64,000 nucleotides of DNA from Limnoperna fortunei (GCA_944474755.1 OX104115.1:37335080-37399079); one strand, 5' to 3'; shown: positions 35,417 through 46,003, counted from the stretch's first letter. Notes: generated by a model not told the origin, from the sequence alone. Translations and numbers: made by a program.

Positions 35417-38400
35417 TTATATATTTACAATAAGCTTGTCATTAGAAATATAACATAAAACATTGTTAAGACACCAAAAATCTGAAAAAGAATCAATATT
35501 GTTAATAAACTTACAATATGAAAACTCGATTGCCAGTCGGGCGCGGATGCGCGACCTGAATTCCTGGAGTGGTTCTGTTGGTCCGCCTCCCGTCCTCAGG
35601 TGCTGCAGGGTCACGTAGGTGGCCATCTTCGCCTGGGTGGCAATCCACTGGAACAGTCGTCTTGGGGTCCTGTACCGCTTCATCCATCGTTGCGTGTTGG
35701 TACATTCTCCCAACACGACTGTTCCGTCCTCCATCACGATTGGCTGTCTGTTCGTCTCTGGACAGCCGACCCTGGATGACGTGTGGTCGGCTGGTACTGT
35801 GATGTCTGGACAGCTGATCCAAGATGGCGGTTGATCAGCTGGACTCGATTTCCTAACTGGACAGCTGTCCGATGTTGGCGTGTGGACATCTGGAGGAGAT
35901 CGATTTGCACTGACCTGAGGTGGCGTTAGGTCAGTGCTAGTAAAAGTAGAAGGTCCAAATATAAATGATTCTATTGAACCTACATTATTTGTGCTTAATT
36001 TACACAGAATATTATGAACGTTATTTAATAAAACACTAATACGGGGACAGGCTATAAAAATGTGATGTAAGTCCTCTTGCAAACCACAAGAGGGACAAAC
36101 ATCAGACTGCTGATAACCAGCTTTACAATAAAATTTACTAGTTGCAATAGCACCATGAAGGATTCTCCAGTTAAGGTCACCTTCATGCATGCTATGGGGA
36201 TATTCATAAACATGACTATATATAACATTAGGGGGAACATTAGATCGTAAAATACTACACCAAGGGGACAGTAACTTTTTAGTATGGGAACTATTAAAAT
36301 TCTGAACAACAGATAACAAATATATCATTTTCTTGGGACATTTATCGAGAACAACGCCCTTACTTAATTCAGGTGCATTGTCAATATCCAATTTAAAAAT
36401 ATATTGGTGAACAACTCCAATATCAATATTATTATGTAAAAACCTATCTATCAATTTACTCCACTCCGGAGGAAAAGACGACCATAGTAAATCAAGGTGT
36501 TGTTGTATACAGCGTTCGGAACGAATGCTTATTATGCCAACAAGATCGTCTGCAGTAAACTTTCTTTTTAGACTAGTATCAAAAAGATCTTTGATCTTAG
36601 TTATACCCGCAATTACAAAATTTTCAAAATAAAACGGTTCTTCGGTTTTAGGGTTAACTAATAAAGGATTAAAGAACAGAGGTTCTTCTAAAATGTCTGC
36701 AACTGAGGTATCATCTATTTTTATTCTAGATGATTCAAAATATTTCCAGGCTTTTATTAAATCTTGATAAAAGCTTGGGATGTTAGGATACTGAAAATCC
36801 CCATCAAGTAGTAACAATTGTACATCATAATTCAAATTAGAAACAGTAGACAAAAAATATTTACAAAAATAGTAACAAGGGTGAACATCTTCACCATTCA
36901 TTAATGTTAAAAATCTATACATAAATTGAATTCGAAAATCACGAATTCTAGACAAGATATGAACTAAACCCTGTCCTCCAGTACATACGGGAAGATACAA
37001 CATTTCTTTCGAAATCCAATGTTTTCCTTGCCATAGAAAGTCAACAAATTTATTTTGAATGGCATTAATAATTTCGTCGGGCACGGCCACTGAATTTAAT
37101 CGATGCCACAATTTTGATGCGGAGAGTAAATTAATAACAAGTGTTCGTCCTCTAAGTGACAAACCACGAGCAAAGGGTCTCCACCTGTCAAGTTTATTGG
37201 CAATATCCTGTTCCATCCCTTCCCAATTTTGTTTATAAAAATCCTTATTGTTCCCCACAAAAGTACCCAAAACCTTTAAACCTTTATTATTCCACTTGAG
37301 GCCAAGTGGACAATCATTTCTATTTTTCCAACTTCCCACCCACAAACCTTCGGATTTTTGTAAATTAATTTTTGAATTGGAAGCTTTCTGGTATATATCT
37401 AACCAGAAAGACAACCTATCAAAATCAGAGTCCTGTGTTAATAAAGTATCCAAATCATCTGCATATGCAGATAAACAACTTTTCTTACCATCAGATAATG
37501 GAAGTTCAAGGCCTGATAAGCCGTCTTTTGACCTTTGTTTGTGTAAAAGAGGTTCAAGGCATATGGCATATAATTGACCAGACAAGGAACATCCTTGTCG
37601 TATACCTCTTTTAAATTGAAAAGGGGACGATAACGAGTTATTAATTTTAAGTAAACTATGTACATCTGTATAAATAGTTTTTATACATGATATAAAATAA
37701 TCGCCAAAACCGAAGGCTTCTAATGTCTTCATCAAATAACCATGATGAACACGATCAAAAGCCTTCACTTGGTCAAGGGAAACAATGGCAAGGGGGATAT
37801 TTTCCTGATTAGCATAACACGTAGCATCAGAAATAAAACGAATATTATCACTTATATGACGACCGGGAACACAATAACTTTGATCGATATTTAATATATC
37901 GGGTAGAACGGTACGGAGTCTTAACGAGAAAGCTCTAGTTAATATTTTATAGTCGCAACAGAGAAGAGACACTGGTCTCCAGTTTTTTAACAAACTACTG
38001 TCACCTTTCTTCGGAATCATCGTCAGAACGGCTCTTCTGCACGAAAGTGGAAGTCTGTTTTCTTCAATAGAAGAAACAAAAACTTCATGCATATCTTTAC
38101 CAACGATGGTCCAAAAGGTTTTGTAAAATTCACTAGGTAGCCCATCAATACCAGGGGACTTATTATTATTCATTTTTAAAACGGCAGACGACAATTCATC
38201 ATAACTAATAACAGTATCTAATGTTTGTTTTTGGATTTCACTTATTGTAGGAAGGTCTTTCAAAATTTCATTTTGACAACCTTCATCAACAGGATCGGGG
38301 CTATACAATTCAGAGTAAAAATTTCTGGCAAGGCTTTTTATTTCCTGATCGGAATCAGTTATACTGCCATCAGGCAATGTTAAATGGGATAATAGTTTCT

Positions 38401-39550
38401 TTGTACCACGTTTCTTTTCAAGGTCAAAAAAATATTTTGTAGGTTTATCTGAATCATTAACATATTTGAATCTTGAACGAACCCAAGCACCACGTGCCTG
38501 GATTCGTTCAAGTTCAGACAACTGTTGCTTCCTCTCAATTAAAATGGCATTGAGATCTGGATTTGTTGCAATGTTTAATTTCAACAACTCAATATCGTAT
38601 TGCAAACTATCAAATTTACGTTTAAAATCATAACTCTTTTTAACAGAAAATTCTTGCGAGAGTTCCTTTATTTTATATTTTCCCCGATCCCACCAATCTT
38701 GAATACACTTGAAATCAGATTTTTGTAATCGCCAAGAAATCCAGAAGTTATTAATCATATCAAAATACGATTTATCTTCTAAAAGAGATGTATTTAAACA
38801 CCAGTATGCACTCTTGTGTTTACCTTGAATTTCTTTAAAGTAAACACGAACAAAATCGTGATCCGAATATGTACATTCTTTTATTTCAGATGATCTGATG
38901 AACTGACTGTAATGTTTTGAGATATAAATTCGATCGAGTCTTGCGGCGACACCGTCATTTCTCGACCAAGAATATATTTTATCATACGGATGAATATTAC
39001 GAAACGTATCAATAAATTTGAAACGCTTAACAATATTTTTAAATTCATTACAAGAATGGGGGTGGGGCTCAACATCTCCTGTCCTATCTAAGGAAGGATT
39101 GGTAGTACAATTAAAATCACCTCCAAGAAATATTGGATAGGAAGAATCAAGTTGATTCAAATGGTGTTTTAAACATTTTAAAAAGTCAAGTTTTTCCTTG
39201 GGACAGGTGGGGGAATAAACATTCAAAAAATATACAGTTTGCTCCTGTAATTTGACAGTCGCATGTAAAATGCGACCAGGTAAGATAATTTTATGATCTA
39301 GAATAGTATATTCTAAATTATTTGAAAAACATATCGCTAATCCAGCAGAAATAGTTGAGAGATGAGAGAACACTATTTCTCCTCTCCATATCATTTTCCA
39401 TATACCTTCATCAGAAGGAATGGTATGAGTATCTTGGAGAAAAACTATGTCTGCATTTAATTTAGATTTCAAAGAATCTAAAATAAAATATCTTTTAAAA
39501 GAATCACGACAACCTTGAGTGTTCAGTGAAACTAATGAAAAACCAGACAT
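35417..39550 (-). CDS. LINE ORF2: APE endonuclease, reverse transcriptase, zinc knuckle
   Basis: An uninterrupted frame of 1,377 residues from the Met at 39550; the frame is open to another Met at 39601, but the conserved SLNTQG block starts right after 39550, so I prefer it. An N-terminal APE-type endonuclease nicks target DNA: N10 in SLNTQ, LQDTH near 40 (Asp where Glu is usual), GGDFN near 143, LDRIY near 205, SDH near 230. The reverse transcriptase spans about 440-760: SPGIDGLP, RPVSLL, SLDQVKAFD, IRQGCSLSGQLY and the catalytic AYADD near 696. A C-terminal knuckle CPSC-x7-H-x4/5-C lies near 1152-1168. Residues about 1205-1348 are encoded by an unusually GC-rich stretch, rich in Pro and Ser at first. 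The intact frame suggests recent insertion. Antisense frames here are shadows. Confidence 0.92.
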   Translation of the reverse strand: MSGFSLVSLNTQGCRDSFKRYFILDSLKSKLNADIVFLQDTHTIPSDEGIWKMIWRGEIVFSHLSTISAGLAICFSNNLEYTILDHKIILPGRILHATVKLQEQTVYFLNVYSPTCPKEKLDFLKCLKHHLNQLDSSYPIFLGGDFNCTTNPSLDRTGDVEPHPHSCNEFKNIVKRFKFIDTFRNIHPYDKIYSWSRNDGVAARLDRIYISKHYSQFIRSSEIKECTYSDHDFVRVYFKEIQGKHKSAYWCLNTSLLEDKSYFDMINNFWISWRLQKSDFKCIQDWWDRGKYKIKELSQEFSVKKSYDFKRKFDSLQYDIELLKLNIATNPDLNAILIERKQQLSELERIQARGAWVRSRFKYVNDSDKPTKYFFDLEKKRGTKKLLSHLTLPDGSITDSDQEIKSLARNFYSELYSPDPVDEGCQNEILKDLPTISEIQKQTLDTVISYDELSSAVLKMNNNKSPGIDGLPSEFYKTFWTIVGKDMHEVFVSSIEENRLPLSCRRAVLTMIPKKGDSSLLKNWRPVSLLCCDYKILTRAFSLRLRTVLPDILNIDQSYCVPGRHISDNIRFISDATCYANQENIPLAIVSLDQVKAFDRVHHGYLMKTLEAFGFGDYFISCIKTIYTDVHSLLKINNSLSSPFQFKRGIRQGCSLSGQLYAICLEPLLHKQRSKDGLSGLELPLSDGKKSCLSAYADDLDTLLTQDSDFDRLSFWLDIYQKASNSKINLQKSEGLWVGSWKNRNDCPLGLKWNNKGLKVLGTFVGNNKDFYKQNWEGMEQDIANKLDRWRPFARGLSLRGRTLVINLLSASKLWHRLNSVAVPDEIINAIQNKFVDFLWQGKHWISKEMLYLPVCTGGQGLVHILSRIRDFRIQFMYRFLTLMNGEDVHPCYYFCKYFLSTVSNLNYDVQLLLLDGDFQYPNIPSFYQDLIKAWKYFESSRIKIDDTSVADILEEPLFFNPLLVNPKTEEPFYFENFVIAGITKIKDLFDTSLKRKFTADDLVGIISIRSERCIQQHLDLLWSSFPPEWSKLIDRFLHNNIDIGVVHQYIFKLDIDNAPELSKGVVLDKCPKKMIYLLSVVQNFNSSHTKKLLSPWCSILRSNVPPNVIYSHVYEYPHSMHEGDLNWRILHGAIATSKFYCKAGYQQSDVCPSCGLQEDLHHIFIACPRISVLLNNVHNILCKLSTNNVGSIESFIFGPSTFTSTDLTPPQVSANRSPPDVHTPTSDSCPVRKSSPADQPPSWISCPDITVPADHTSSRVGCPETNRQPIVMEDGTVVLGECTNTQRWMKRYRTPRRLFQWIATQAKMATYVTLQHLRTGGGPTEPLQEFRSRIRARLAIEFSYCKFINNIDSFSDFWCLNNVLCYISNDKLIVNI
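35545..35945 (-). other. GC-rich island inside LINE ORF2
   Basis: About 400 bases are visibly GC-richer (above half) than the rest of ORF2 (about one third). They encode a Pro/Ser/Asp-rich linker with imperfect 20-residue repeats (SCP, PADQ, SRVGCPE-like phrases) and an Arg-rich segment. The stretch stays in frame and is followed by the AT-rich C terminus. It may be a segment gained after the knuckle; the Arg-rich part may simply be the usual Tx1 tail. Confidence 0.55.
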
Positions 39551-39628
39551 TACAATAGTAGTGAAAAAAAAAGAGCAAAAATGCATATTTAATAGGAACA
39601 AACATATTGATTTAGATAAACATTGTTT

Positions 39629-41184
39629 CTAAGCATGAGTTTTAATGTATGCCTTTAACTTCTTAATTAGTTTGTTTAGACGTGCTTTTAACTGCGAAGA
39701 TGTTTCAGGATTTCTTCTTCGGTCAATGAAGTCTTGACACAGTTGACGAATATTGGTAGTATATTCTAGACACTTTTCCACAGGTATTTTGTTACTTTTG
39801 AGTTCAGACAGAAGTCGCTCAAGTTCTTCAGCTGATAACTTTTGATCCGTATCCACTACTATTTGGGATAGGTTTTGCTCAGATAGATCGGATGATACAG
39901 ACTCAATGTCTACATCCTCGTCTTCATTGTTATTATTAATGCAATGGGATGAAGGGGGTAAATCCCAAATACTTGAGTTATCTTGAGAAGAAACATCTTG
40001 AATATTATTAGTTGTTGGGGTTTTATTACTAATAATTATATCATTATTGTCTGCTGCCTTTCGCTTCATTGCGGATTTGACTGGCAGCTGATCGGTCTCC
40101 TGTTTTTGCGTAGGAGGGTTGACATGTACAGTGGAATTGGAAATAGTAGACTTCACAGGTTTTTCTACATTAGTAGCATGGGCTGGGGTTTTGGAGGCAG
40201 AAGCACAGACGCCAGAGTCCGAGGCAACCAACTGCTTTTCCGTCTCAGTTGGGGGCGCACGTTCAGCTATATACGGGACATCTGTATTGGTAACTGAAAT
40301 TTTGTTTTCAGTTGTCGGTCGGTTTTCTGGGCATCTACTTTGAATATGTCCAGTTTTTTTGCACTTGAAACAGACAACATCGTCGTTTACAAATATTCTA
40401 TAACTTTGTCTTTAATAGTACATATCAAAATAATCTGGTAATAATACATTGGGGTGGGAAAGAATGGATACTTGTCTTCTAAACGATTTGACGTGTTTTA
40501 ATGCCGGCAGTTTGATGCCTAACGCAATAGGCTTAATATCAGATATTATACGGCCATAGCGCATAAGTTCATCTTCTAGCAAGTCATTGGGTATAAAAGG
40601 AGGGCAATTAGACAATGTAACTTTTTTGGGAATTCTAACAAGGCATTGGACATCAATATGTTCATCCCCGATACTAAGGCCATTTGAACACAAAAGTTCA
40701 ACATCATCAAGATTAGACAAGAATATTACAACACCAGATCTCATACGAGAAGCAGCGACTATATTCTCTGGTTTCACGACGGTGGCAACAGCAATAACAT
40801 ACTGTTCAATAGAAATGACAGTATGTTTCTTAATTTGACGCCATGTTTCCTCGACACAAAGCCAAAAGGTTTATGCCCGAACGAAGGCATGTCATCGTCT
40901 TGTTCAGATCTTGAACTATCTCTTTCAGACACTACATTATTATCAGTCGATAAATCTGAACTTTTCGATCTCGAACTTTCTCCGTTCAAATGAGACGTTA
41001 CAACATTATCACTATTAGCCTGGGGCAAGGATTTTAAACCTACCTTGGACGGCATTGTTCTCTTAATTAAATTAAGGTCCCTATTGTCCTTCTCACATAA
41101 CATAGTATTGCCTGAGGCAACAACAGACGACAACTGAGTATTTTTACCATTAACCACAACACTTGAAAATGAAGGCGACGCCAT
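39629..41184 (-). pseudogene. LINE ORF1 (nucleic-acid-binding protein with CCHC), broken
   Basis: Start at the Met at 41184. The first frame (41184 to about 40860) encodes a Ser/Asp-rich N terminus. A frameshift near 40850-40865 moves the reading to the second frame, which runs to an in-frame TAA at 40412-40414. Downstream of that stop the same frame continues to the natural end at 39629, through a CCHC knuckle C-x2-C-x4-H-x4-C (about 40330-40375) and a Lys/Leu-rich C-terminal helix. ORF1 of Tx1-type LINEs normally encodes such an RNA-binding protein. Two lesions mean this copy cannot supply ORF1 protein, while ORF2 is intact. Confidence 0.8.
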
Positions 41185-41388
41185 CTTTAAACCAAATCAA
41201 ACCAATAAACAAAAATCCAATCCACCAAAAATCTCGGCAATCCGAGAATAAATACCGAAATAAACCCCACAAAATGAAAGAACTTCTTCTTCAAAACACA
41301 ACAATACAAATATTTACGAAATACAATACAAAATAACCAAGAAATAAATGCTTTGAGCGGAGCTCCGAAAAACACGTCCTATCCCTTC
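41185..41388 (-). other. LINE 5' UTR
   Basis: About 200 AT-rich bases between the 5' junction (sense start GAAGGGATAGGACG) and ORF1. The sense first bases GAAG could themselves derive from the target. No promoter element is recognisable. Confidence 0.6.
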
Positions 41389-41390
41389 AA

Positions 41391-41423
<33 letters not shown>

Positions 41424-41535
41424 GAAACGGTGCAAAAACAATAAATCCCCGACACTTCGTGGTCGGGGATTTAATAATAATAAGAAACGGAGTAAAAACA
41501 ATAAGTCGCCCGACACTTCGTGGTCGGCGACTTAA
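41389..41535 (+). repeat. M5 tail remnant and hairpins (class D, class A)
   Basis: AAGAA(TAA)n continues the M5 tail interrupted by the LINE. A class D unit (from 41424) and a class A unit follow. The stretch AAGAATAATAAT...GAAACGGTGC is the same as at 21388-21430, which serves as the uninterrupted version. Confidence 0.9.
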
Positions 41536-43104
41536 TTAAAAATTACGTTTCCCGAAACGTTGAAGTCGCCTCCCGTTCCGCACTTTTGACCGAGTAAAGG
41601 GAACTAAAAGTCAAGAGCACAACTTCATAACATGAGCTTTCAGTTGGCCAAGTTTCATTTCGATCGGTTAAAAGATGAGCGAGAAAACGAGTAAACTTTA
41701 AAACGGCCGCTATTTTGAAACCGGAAGTCGGACAAAAATTTTTTTTGCAAAAATGCTCAGGATAGTTAGCTGTATCAGTATACCAATTTTCATTGAAATT
41801 GCTTTGGCCATAACTGAGATCTGACAACGGCCGCCATTTTGTAAAACTTTAAAACGGCCGCCATTTTGAAACCGGAAGTCGGACAAAACATTTTTAAATA
41901 GTGGCACACTTAGGGTATCATAAGCTACCTGTATACCATATTTCGTCTAAATCGGAAGACGTTTAATTTTTTATATTTTTAGGGGGGTGGTGTTCGGATG
42001 GCGGCCATTTTGAAATGTCGGCCGCGTCAAATTTTTTTTTGCAAAAATGCTCGGGATAATTAGCTGTACCAGTATACCAATTTTCATTGAAATTGCTTTG
42101 CCAATTACTGAGATCTGACAACGGCCATCATTTTTTTCAACGGCGGCCATTTTAAAAATGGCGGCCATTTTGAAAATTTCAAAAGTGGATTGCACAACTT
42201 CAGGTCACCCTTAACATGTTCCCAAAGTTTCATTTCGATCGGTTAAAAGATGAGCGAGAAAACGAGCGACAACATTGCGAGGGGAAAACATAAGAAATAT
42301 GAAAATAATAATAATAATTAAAATTTACGTTTCCCGAAACGTTGAAGTCGCCTCCCGTTCCGCACTTTTGACCGAGTAAAGGGAACTAAAAGTCAAGAGC
42401 ACAACTTCATAACATGAGCTTTCAGTTGGCCAAGTTTCATTTCGATCGGTTAAAAGATGAGCGAGAAAACGAGCAAACTTTAAAACGGCCGCCATTTTGA
42501 AACCGGAAGTCGGACAAAAATTTTTTTTTGCAAAAATGCTCAGGATAGTTAGCTGTATCAGTATACCAATTTTCATTGAAATTGCTCTGGCCATAACTGA
42601 GATCTGACAACGGCCGCCATTTTGTAAAACTTTAAAACGGCCGCCATTTTGAAACCGGAAGATGGACAAAAACTTTAAAAATAATGGCACACTAAGGGTA
42701 TCATAAGCTACCTGTATACCAAATTTCGTTTAAATCGGATGACGTTTACATTTTTACAGTTTTAGGGGGTGGTGTTCGGATGGCGGCCATTTTGAAATGT
42801 CGGCCGCGTCAACTGTTTTTTTGCAAAAATGCTCGGGATAGGGAGCTGTATCAGTATACTAATTTTCATTGAAATTGCTTTGGCAATTACTGAGATCTGA
42901 CAATGGCCGTCTTTTTTTTTCAACGGCGGCCATTTTAAAAATGGCGGCCATTTGAAAATTTCAAAAGTGGATTGCACAACTTCAGGTCACCCTTATTATG
43001 TTCCCAAAGTTTCATTTCGATCGGTTAAAAGATGAGCGAGAAAACGAGCGGACAACATTGCGAGGGGAAAAAGGAAAACATAAGAAATATGAAAATAATA
43101 ATAA
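41536..43104 (+). repeat. Two M1 bodies
   Basis: 41536-42318 and 42319-43104. They are sister copies of 29561-31132, sharing several private base changes. The offset is about 11.97 kb, of which 6.4 kb is the LINE. Confidence 0.85.
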
Positions 43105-43105
43105 T

Positions 43106-43887
43106 TAAAATTTACGTTTCGCGAAACGTGAAGTCTCCCAAACGAAGTTACTGATAGTCCTGTGCAGCCATTTTACAAAAAATAGCGCGTCATATAAAAA
43201 TTCTGAGTTGACCATTGAACTCGACATACTAAATTTACTTTAGGAACCAATTTTCATTGAGTTCCGACGATGTTGAATTTTTGCCGATTTGGCGACTTTG
43301 GTGGCCATTTTTAAAAAAATGGCGGGTCGTATAAAAAATCTGAGTGTACCGTTGAACTCGGCATACCAAATTTACTTTTAGAACCTATTTTCGTTGAATT
43401 ATGACAATGTTGAATTTTTGCCCATTTGGCAACTTTGGCGGCCATTTTACAAAAAATGGCGCGTCGTATAAAAATTCTGAGTTGACCATTGGACTCGGCA
43501 TACCAAATTTACTGTTAAAACCCATTTTCGTTGAAATCCGACAAACTTGAATTTTTGGCGATTCGGCGGCCATTTTTAAAATGGCGGCCGGTTCGCGCGC
43601 GATTTTTTGCCAAAAATAAATCAAGACCACTATGCTGAACCTACATACCAAGTTTCATCGAAATCCATCTGGCGGTTCTCCGGGAACTGCATTTTGGCGG
43701 GAAAACTTAAATGGCGGCCATTTTGAAAGTGGCGGCCATCTTGGAAATTCCGAAAGATGATTGCACATCTAGCCAATAGGGTCTAACATCCTACCAAGTT
43801 TCAAATTGATCCCATTTACGGTTTCTGAGAAAAGTGTCGGAAATCTCTACGGGGAAACCAGAAGAAGAATAATAATAATAATAATAA
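43106..43887 (+). repeat. M3 body, fifth copy
   Basis: Head ACGTTTCGCGAAACGT and intact 19-base tag. The 5' part is short like that at 4579 but keeps CTGTGCAGCC. The following hairpin is class B, as for the other four M3 bodies. Confidence 0.85.
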
Positions 43888-44611
43888 GAAACAGAGTAAA
43901 AACAATAAGTCTCCAAACTTCGTTTGGGAGACTTAATAAGAAACGGAGTAAAAACAATAAGTCGCCCGACACTTCGAGGTCGGCGACTTAATAAGAAACC
44001 GGACAAAAACAATATGTCTCCCAAAACTTCGTTTGGGAGACATAATAATAAGAAACGGAGTAAAAACAATAAGTCAGCCGACACTTCGTGGTCGGCGACT
44101 AAATAATAAGAAATGGAGTAAAAACAATAAGTCGCCCGACACTTCGTGGTCGGCGACTTAATAATAAGAAACGGAGTAAAAACAATAAGTCGCCCGTCAC
44201 TTCGTGGTCGGCGACTAAAGAAACGGAGTAAAAACAATAAGTCGCCCGACATTTCGTGGTCGGCGACTTAATAAGAAACCGGACAAAAACAATATGTCTC
44301 CCAAAACTTCGTTTGGGAGACATAATAATAAGAAACGGAGTAAAAACAATAAGTCGCCCGACACTTCGTGGTCGGCGACTTAATAATAAGAAATGGAGTA
44401 AAAACAATAAGTCGCCCGACACTTCGTGGTCGGCGACTTAATAATAAGAAACGGAGTAAAAACAATAAGTCGCCCGTCACTTCGTGGTCGGCGACTAAAG
44501 AAACGGAGTAAAAACAATAAGTCGCCCGACATTTCGTGGTCGGCGACTTAATAATAATAAGAAACGGAGTAAAAACAATAAGTCGCCCGACACTTCGTGG
44601 TCGGCGACTTA
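43888..44611 (+). repeat. Hairpin array, 13 units (B, then 10 A and 2 C)
   Basis: The largest array. A 281-bp block (from the class C at 43994) is repeated from 44275, with the same private variants in order: AAATGGAG lead, CGCCCGTCAC, GACTAAAG joint, CGACATTTCG. The last unit is cut by the LTR at 44616. Confidence 0.9.
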
Positions 44612-44615
44612 ATAA

Positions 44616-46003
44616 TGTAGTATTGTGGAAATAGTTCTGGTTCGATGAAAAGACCAAACTAAATAAAGTTCAACAGTTTTATTTTTCACAATCAAATACG
44701 TGGGTTAAAATTCCATCTGGACTACTTGGTTCAGTTAACAAATGATATTAATTATAACCCTGAAAAAGAATAACAATTTTGAGTCCAGTGGCAATTTAAT
44801 ATAACAATAACACAATATCTTAAAATAAATATTATCTACCAATATACGTTAGCAGAGTTTGTTTACAAACATCTGCACACCATGTAGTTAAAAATAATAG
44901 AGTATATTTAATGCAATTTTCTAGCAATTTCAGCAAAATGATTTCTAAACATTTTGCAACCATGTAGCAATACTTCGTGTTATATTCCGTATTTCTAGAG
45001 CAAATACATAAATGCGCTAGGTAATTACATTATGTCAGTTACGAAATTAACTGCGCATGTCACAATTACAAGACAATATGGAAAATAGATAAAATTACCA
45101 AAAAGTACATAAATGTATAATAAAATACAAATAAACATAAATACACAACCTTACCTTACAAGTATTTGCAAAGGCTAAATCCTTGTATAACCAAGTATAC
45201 GTGTACAATATTCAACTGCTATTAATCAGTGTACATCATCTACCTACAGTACAAATATGAAAATCATAACTACCGTGTAGTTCAAAAATAGTGCTACATA
45301 AAATACTTTAACTATTAAAACTTTGGTATTTGAAATAGTTTAAGTTCCTAACAATTTACCGATGAATTATCAATAATCACACAGTTGTTTTAAATTTTAT
45401 AGTTATTTATAAAATTTAACCTTTTCAGCAATAACTTGCTATATTTAATGAAATAAATTACTTTTAGAATCTTTTTACCAACTAACTCTCAACACATTCT
45501 CACTCCAATCACCCGAATACACAAAGTAGTTTATTCCTGTATTTTAACCGTGAACGGGAATTTTAGAATTTGACAATTAGAACGTTAGTAAAGAAGAAAT
45601 ATAGTACCAACCTCAAAATACTAAATAATACACAGGAAAACCAAAAAGTCTAGTAAACGATGGAGACAATAAATTTACGTCTAACCATAATGACCATATC
45701 TCTGAAGTCTAATTCCCGCCGAAAACCTAACCCTTGACTTCAAACCAATAGAAAATCAATAACCCGAAACACCTGAGTAAAATTCACACCCGAGTTAATG
45801 TGAGACTACTCCGAGTGTTAAAACACTGTAAATAAATAAAATTAATTACTGGAACAGTAATGTCACTTCAACTGAAAAACAAGTTGAATAAATCATATTG
45901 GTTATACAAAATGCCAATATTACGTATAACATAAATACTTATACATAAATCATATAGAGTACATACCTACCTATATACAAACCTAAAATTTCACCCTATC
46001 ACA
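44616..46003 (-). repeat. 3' LTR (1,388 bp)
   Basis: Begins TGTGATAGGG and ends AATACTACA on the sense strand, so it has TG...CA ends. AATAAA lies at 44678-44683, 62 bases before the sense end, marking the likely R region. It differs from the 5' LTR at roughly a dozen positions (for example AAGACC/AACACC near 44651, one A in a run near 45289), about 1%. Confidence 0.93.

Larger units (their letters stand above)
34986..41388 (-). mobile_element. Tx1-like LINE (L1 group), about 6.4 kb, inserted in (TTC)n
   Basis: Minus-strand order: 5' UTR of about 200 bp, ORF1 (broken), 28-bp gap, ORF2 (intact), 3' UTR of about 430 bp. The 3' UTR ends 19-25 bases after an AATAAA signal, with no poly-A tail. 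The flanks are AAGAA on both sides (34981-34985 and 41389-41393), which may be a target duplication or simply microsatellite. Assignment to the Tx1 branch rests on ORF2: GIRQGCSLSGQLY block, AYADD box and the CCHC close to the C terminus. I could not run a phylogeny. Confidence 0.85.

Noticed and set aside
35819..35832. AAGATGGCGG in LINE ORF2 as a functional YY1 site
   Set aside because: A good match to the motif, but single, inside coding sequence at the 3' part of the element, and explained by the codons there.
35569..35834. Plus-strand and alternative minus-strand frames in the GC-rich part of the LINE
   Set aside because: They arise from low stop-codon density in GC-rich sequence; the main ORF2 frame runs through the whole stretch.
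1912..44600. Hairpins followed by T/A-rich sequence as Rho-independent terminators or bacterial REP elements
   Set aside because: No bacterial genes are present and the hairpins are followed by AATAAT, not a T run.
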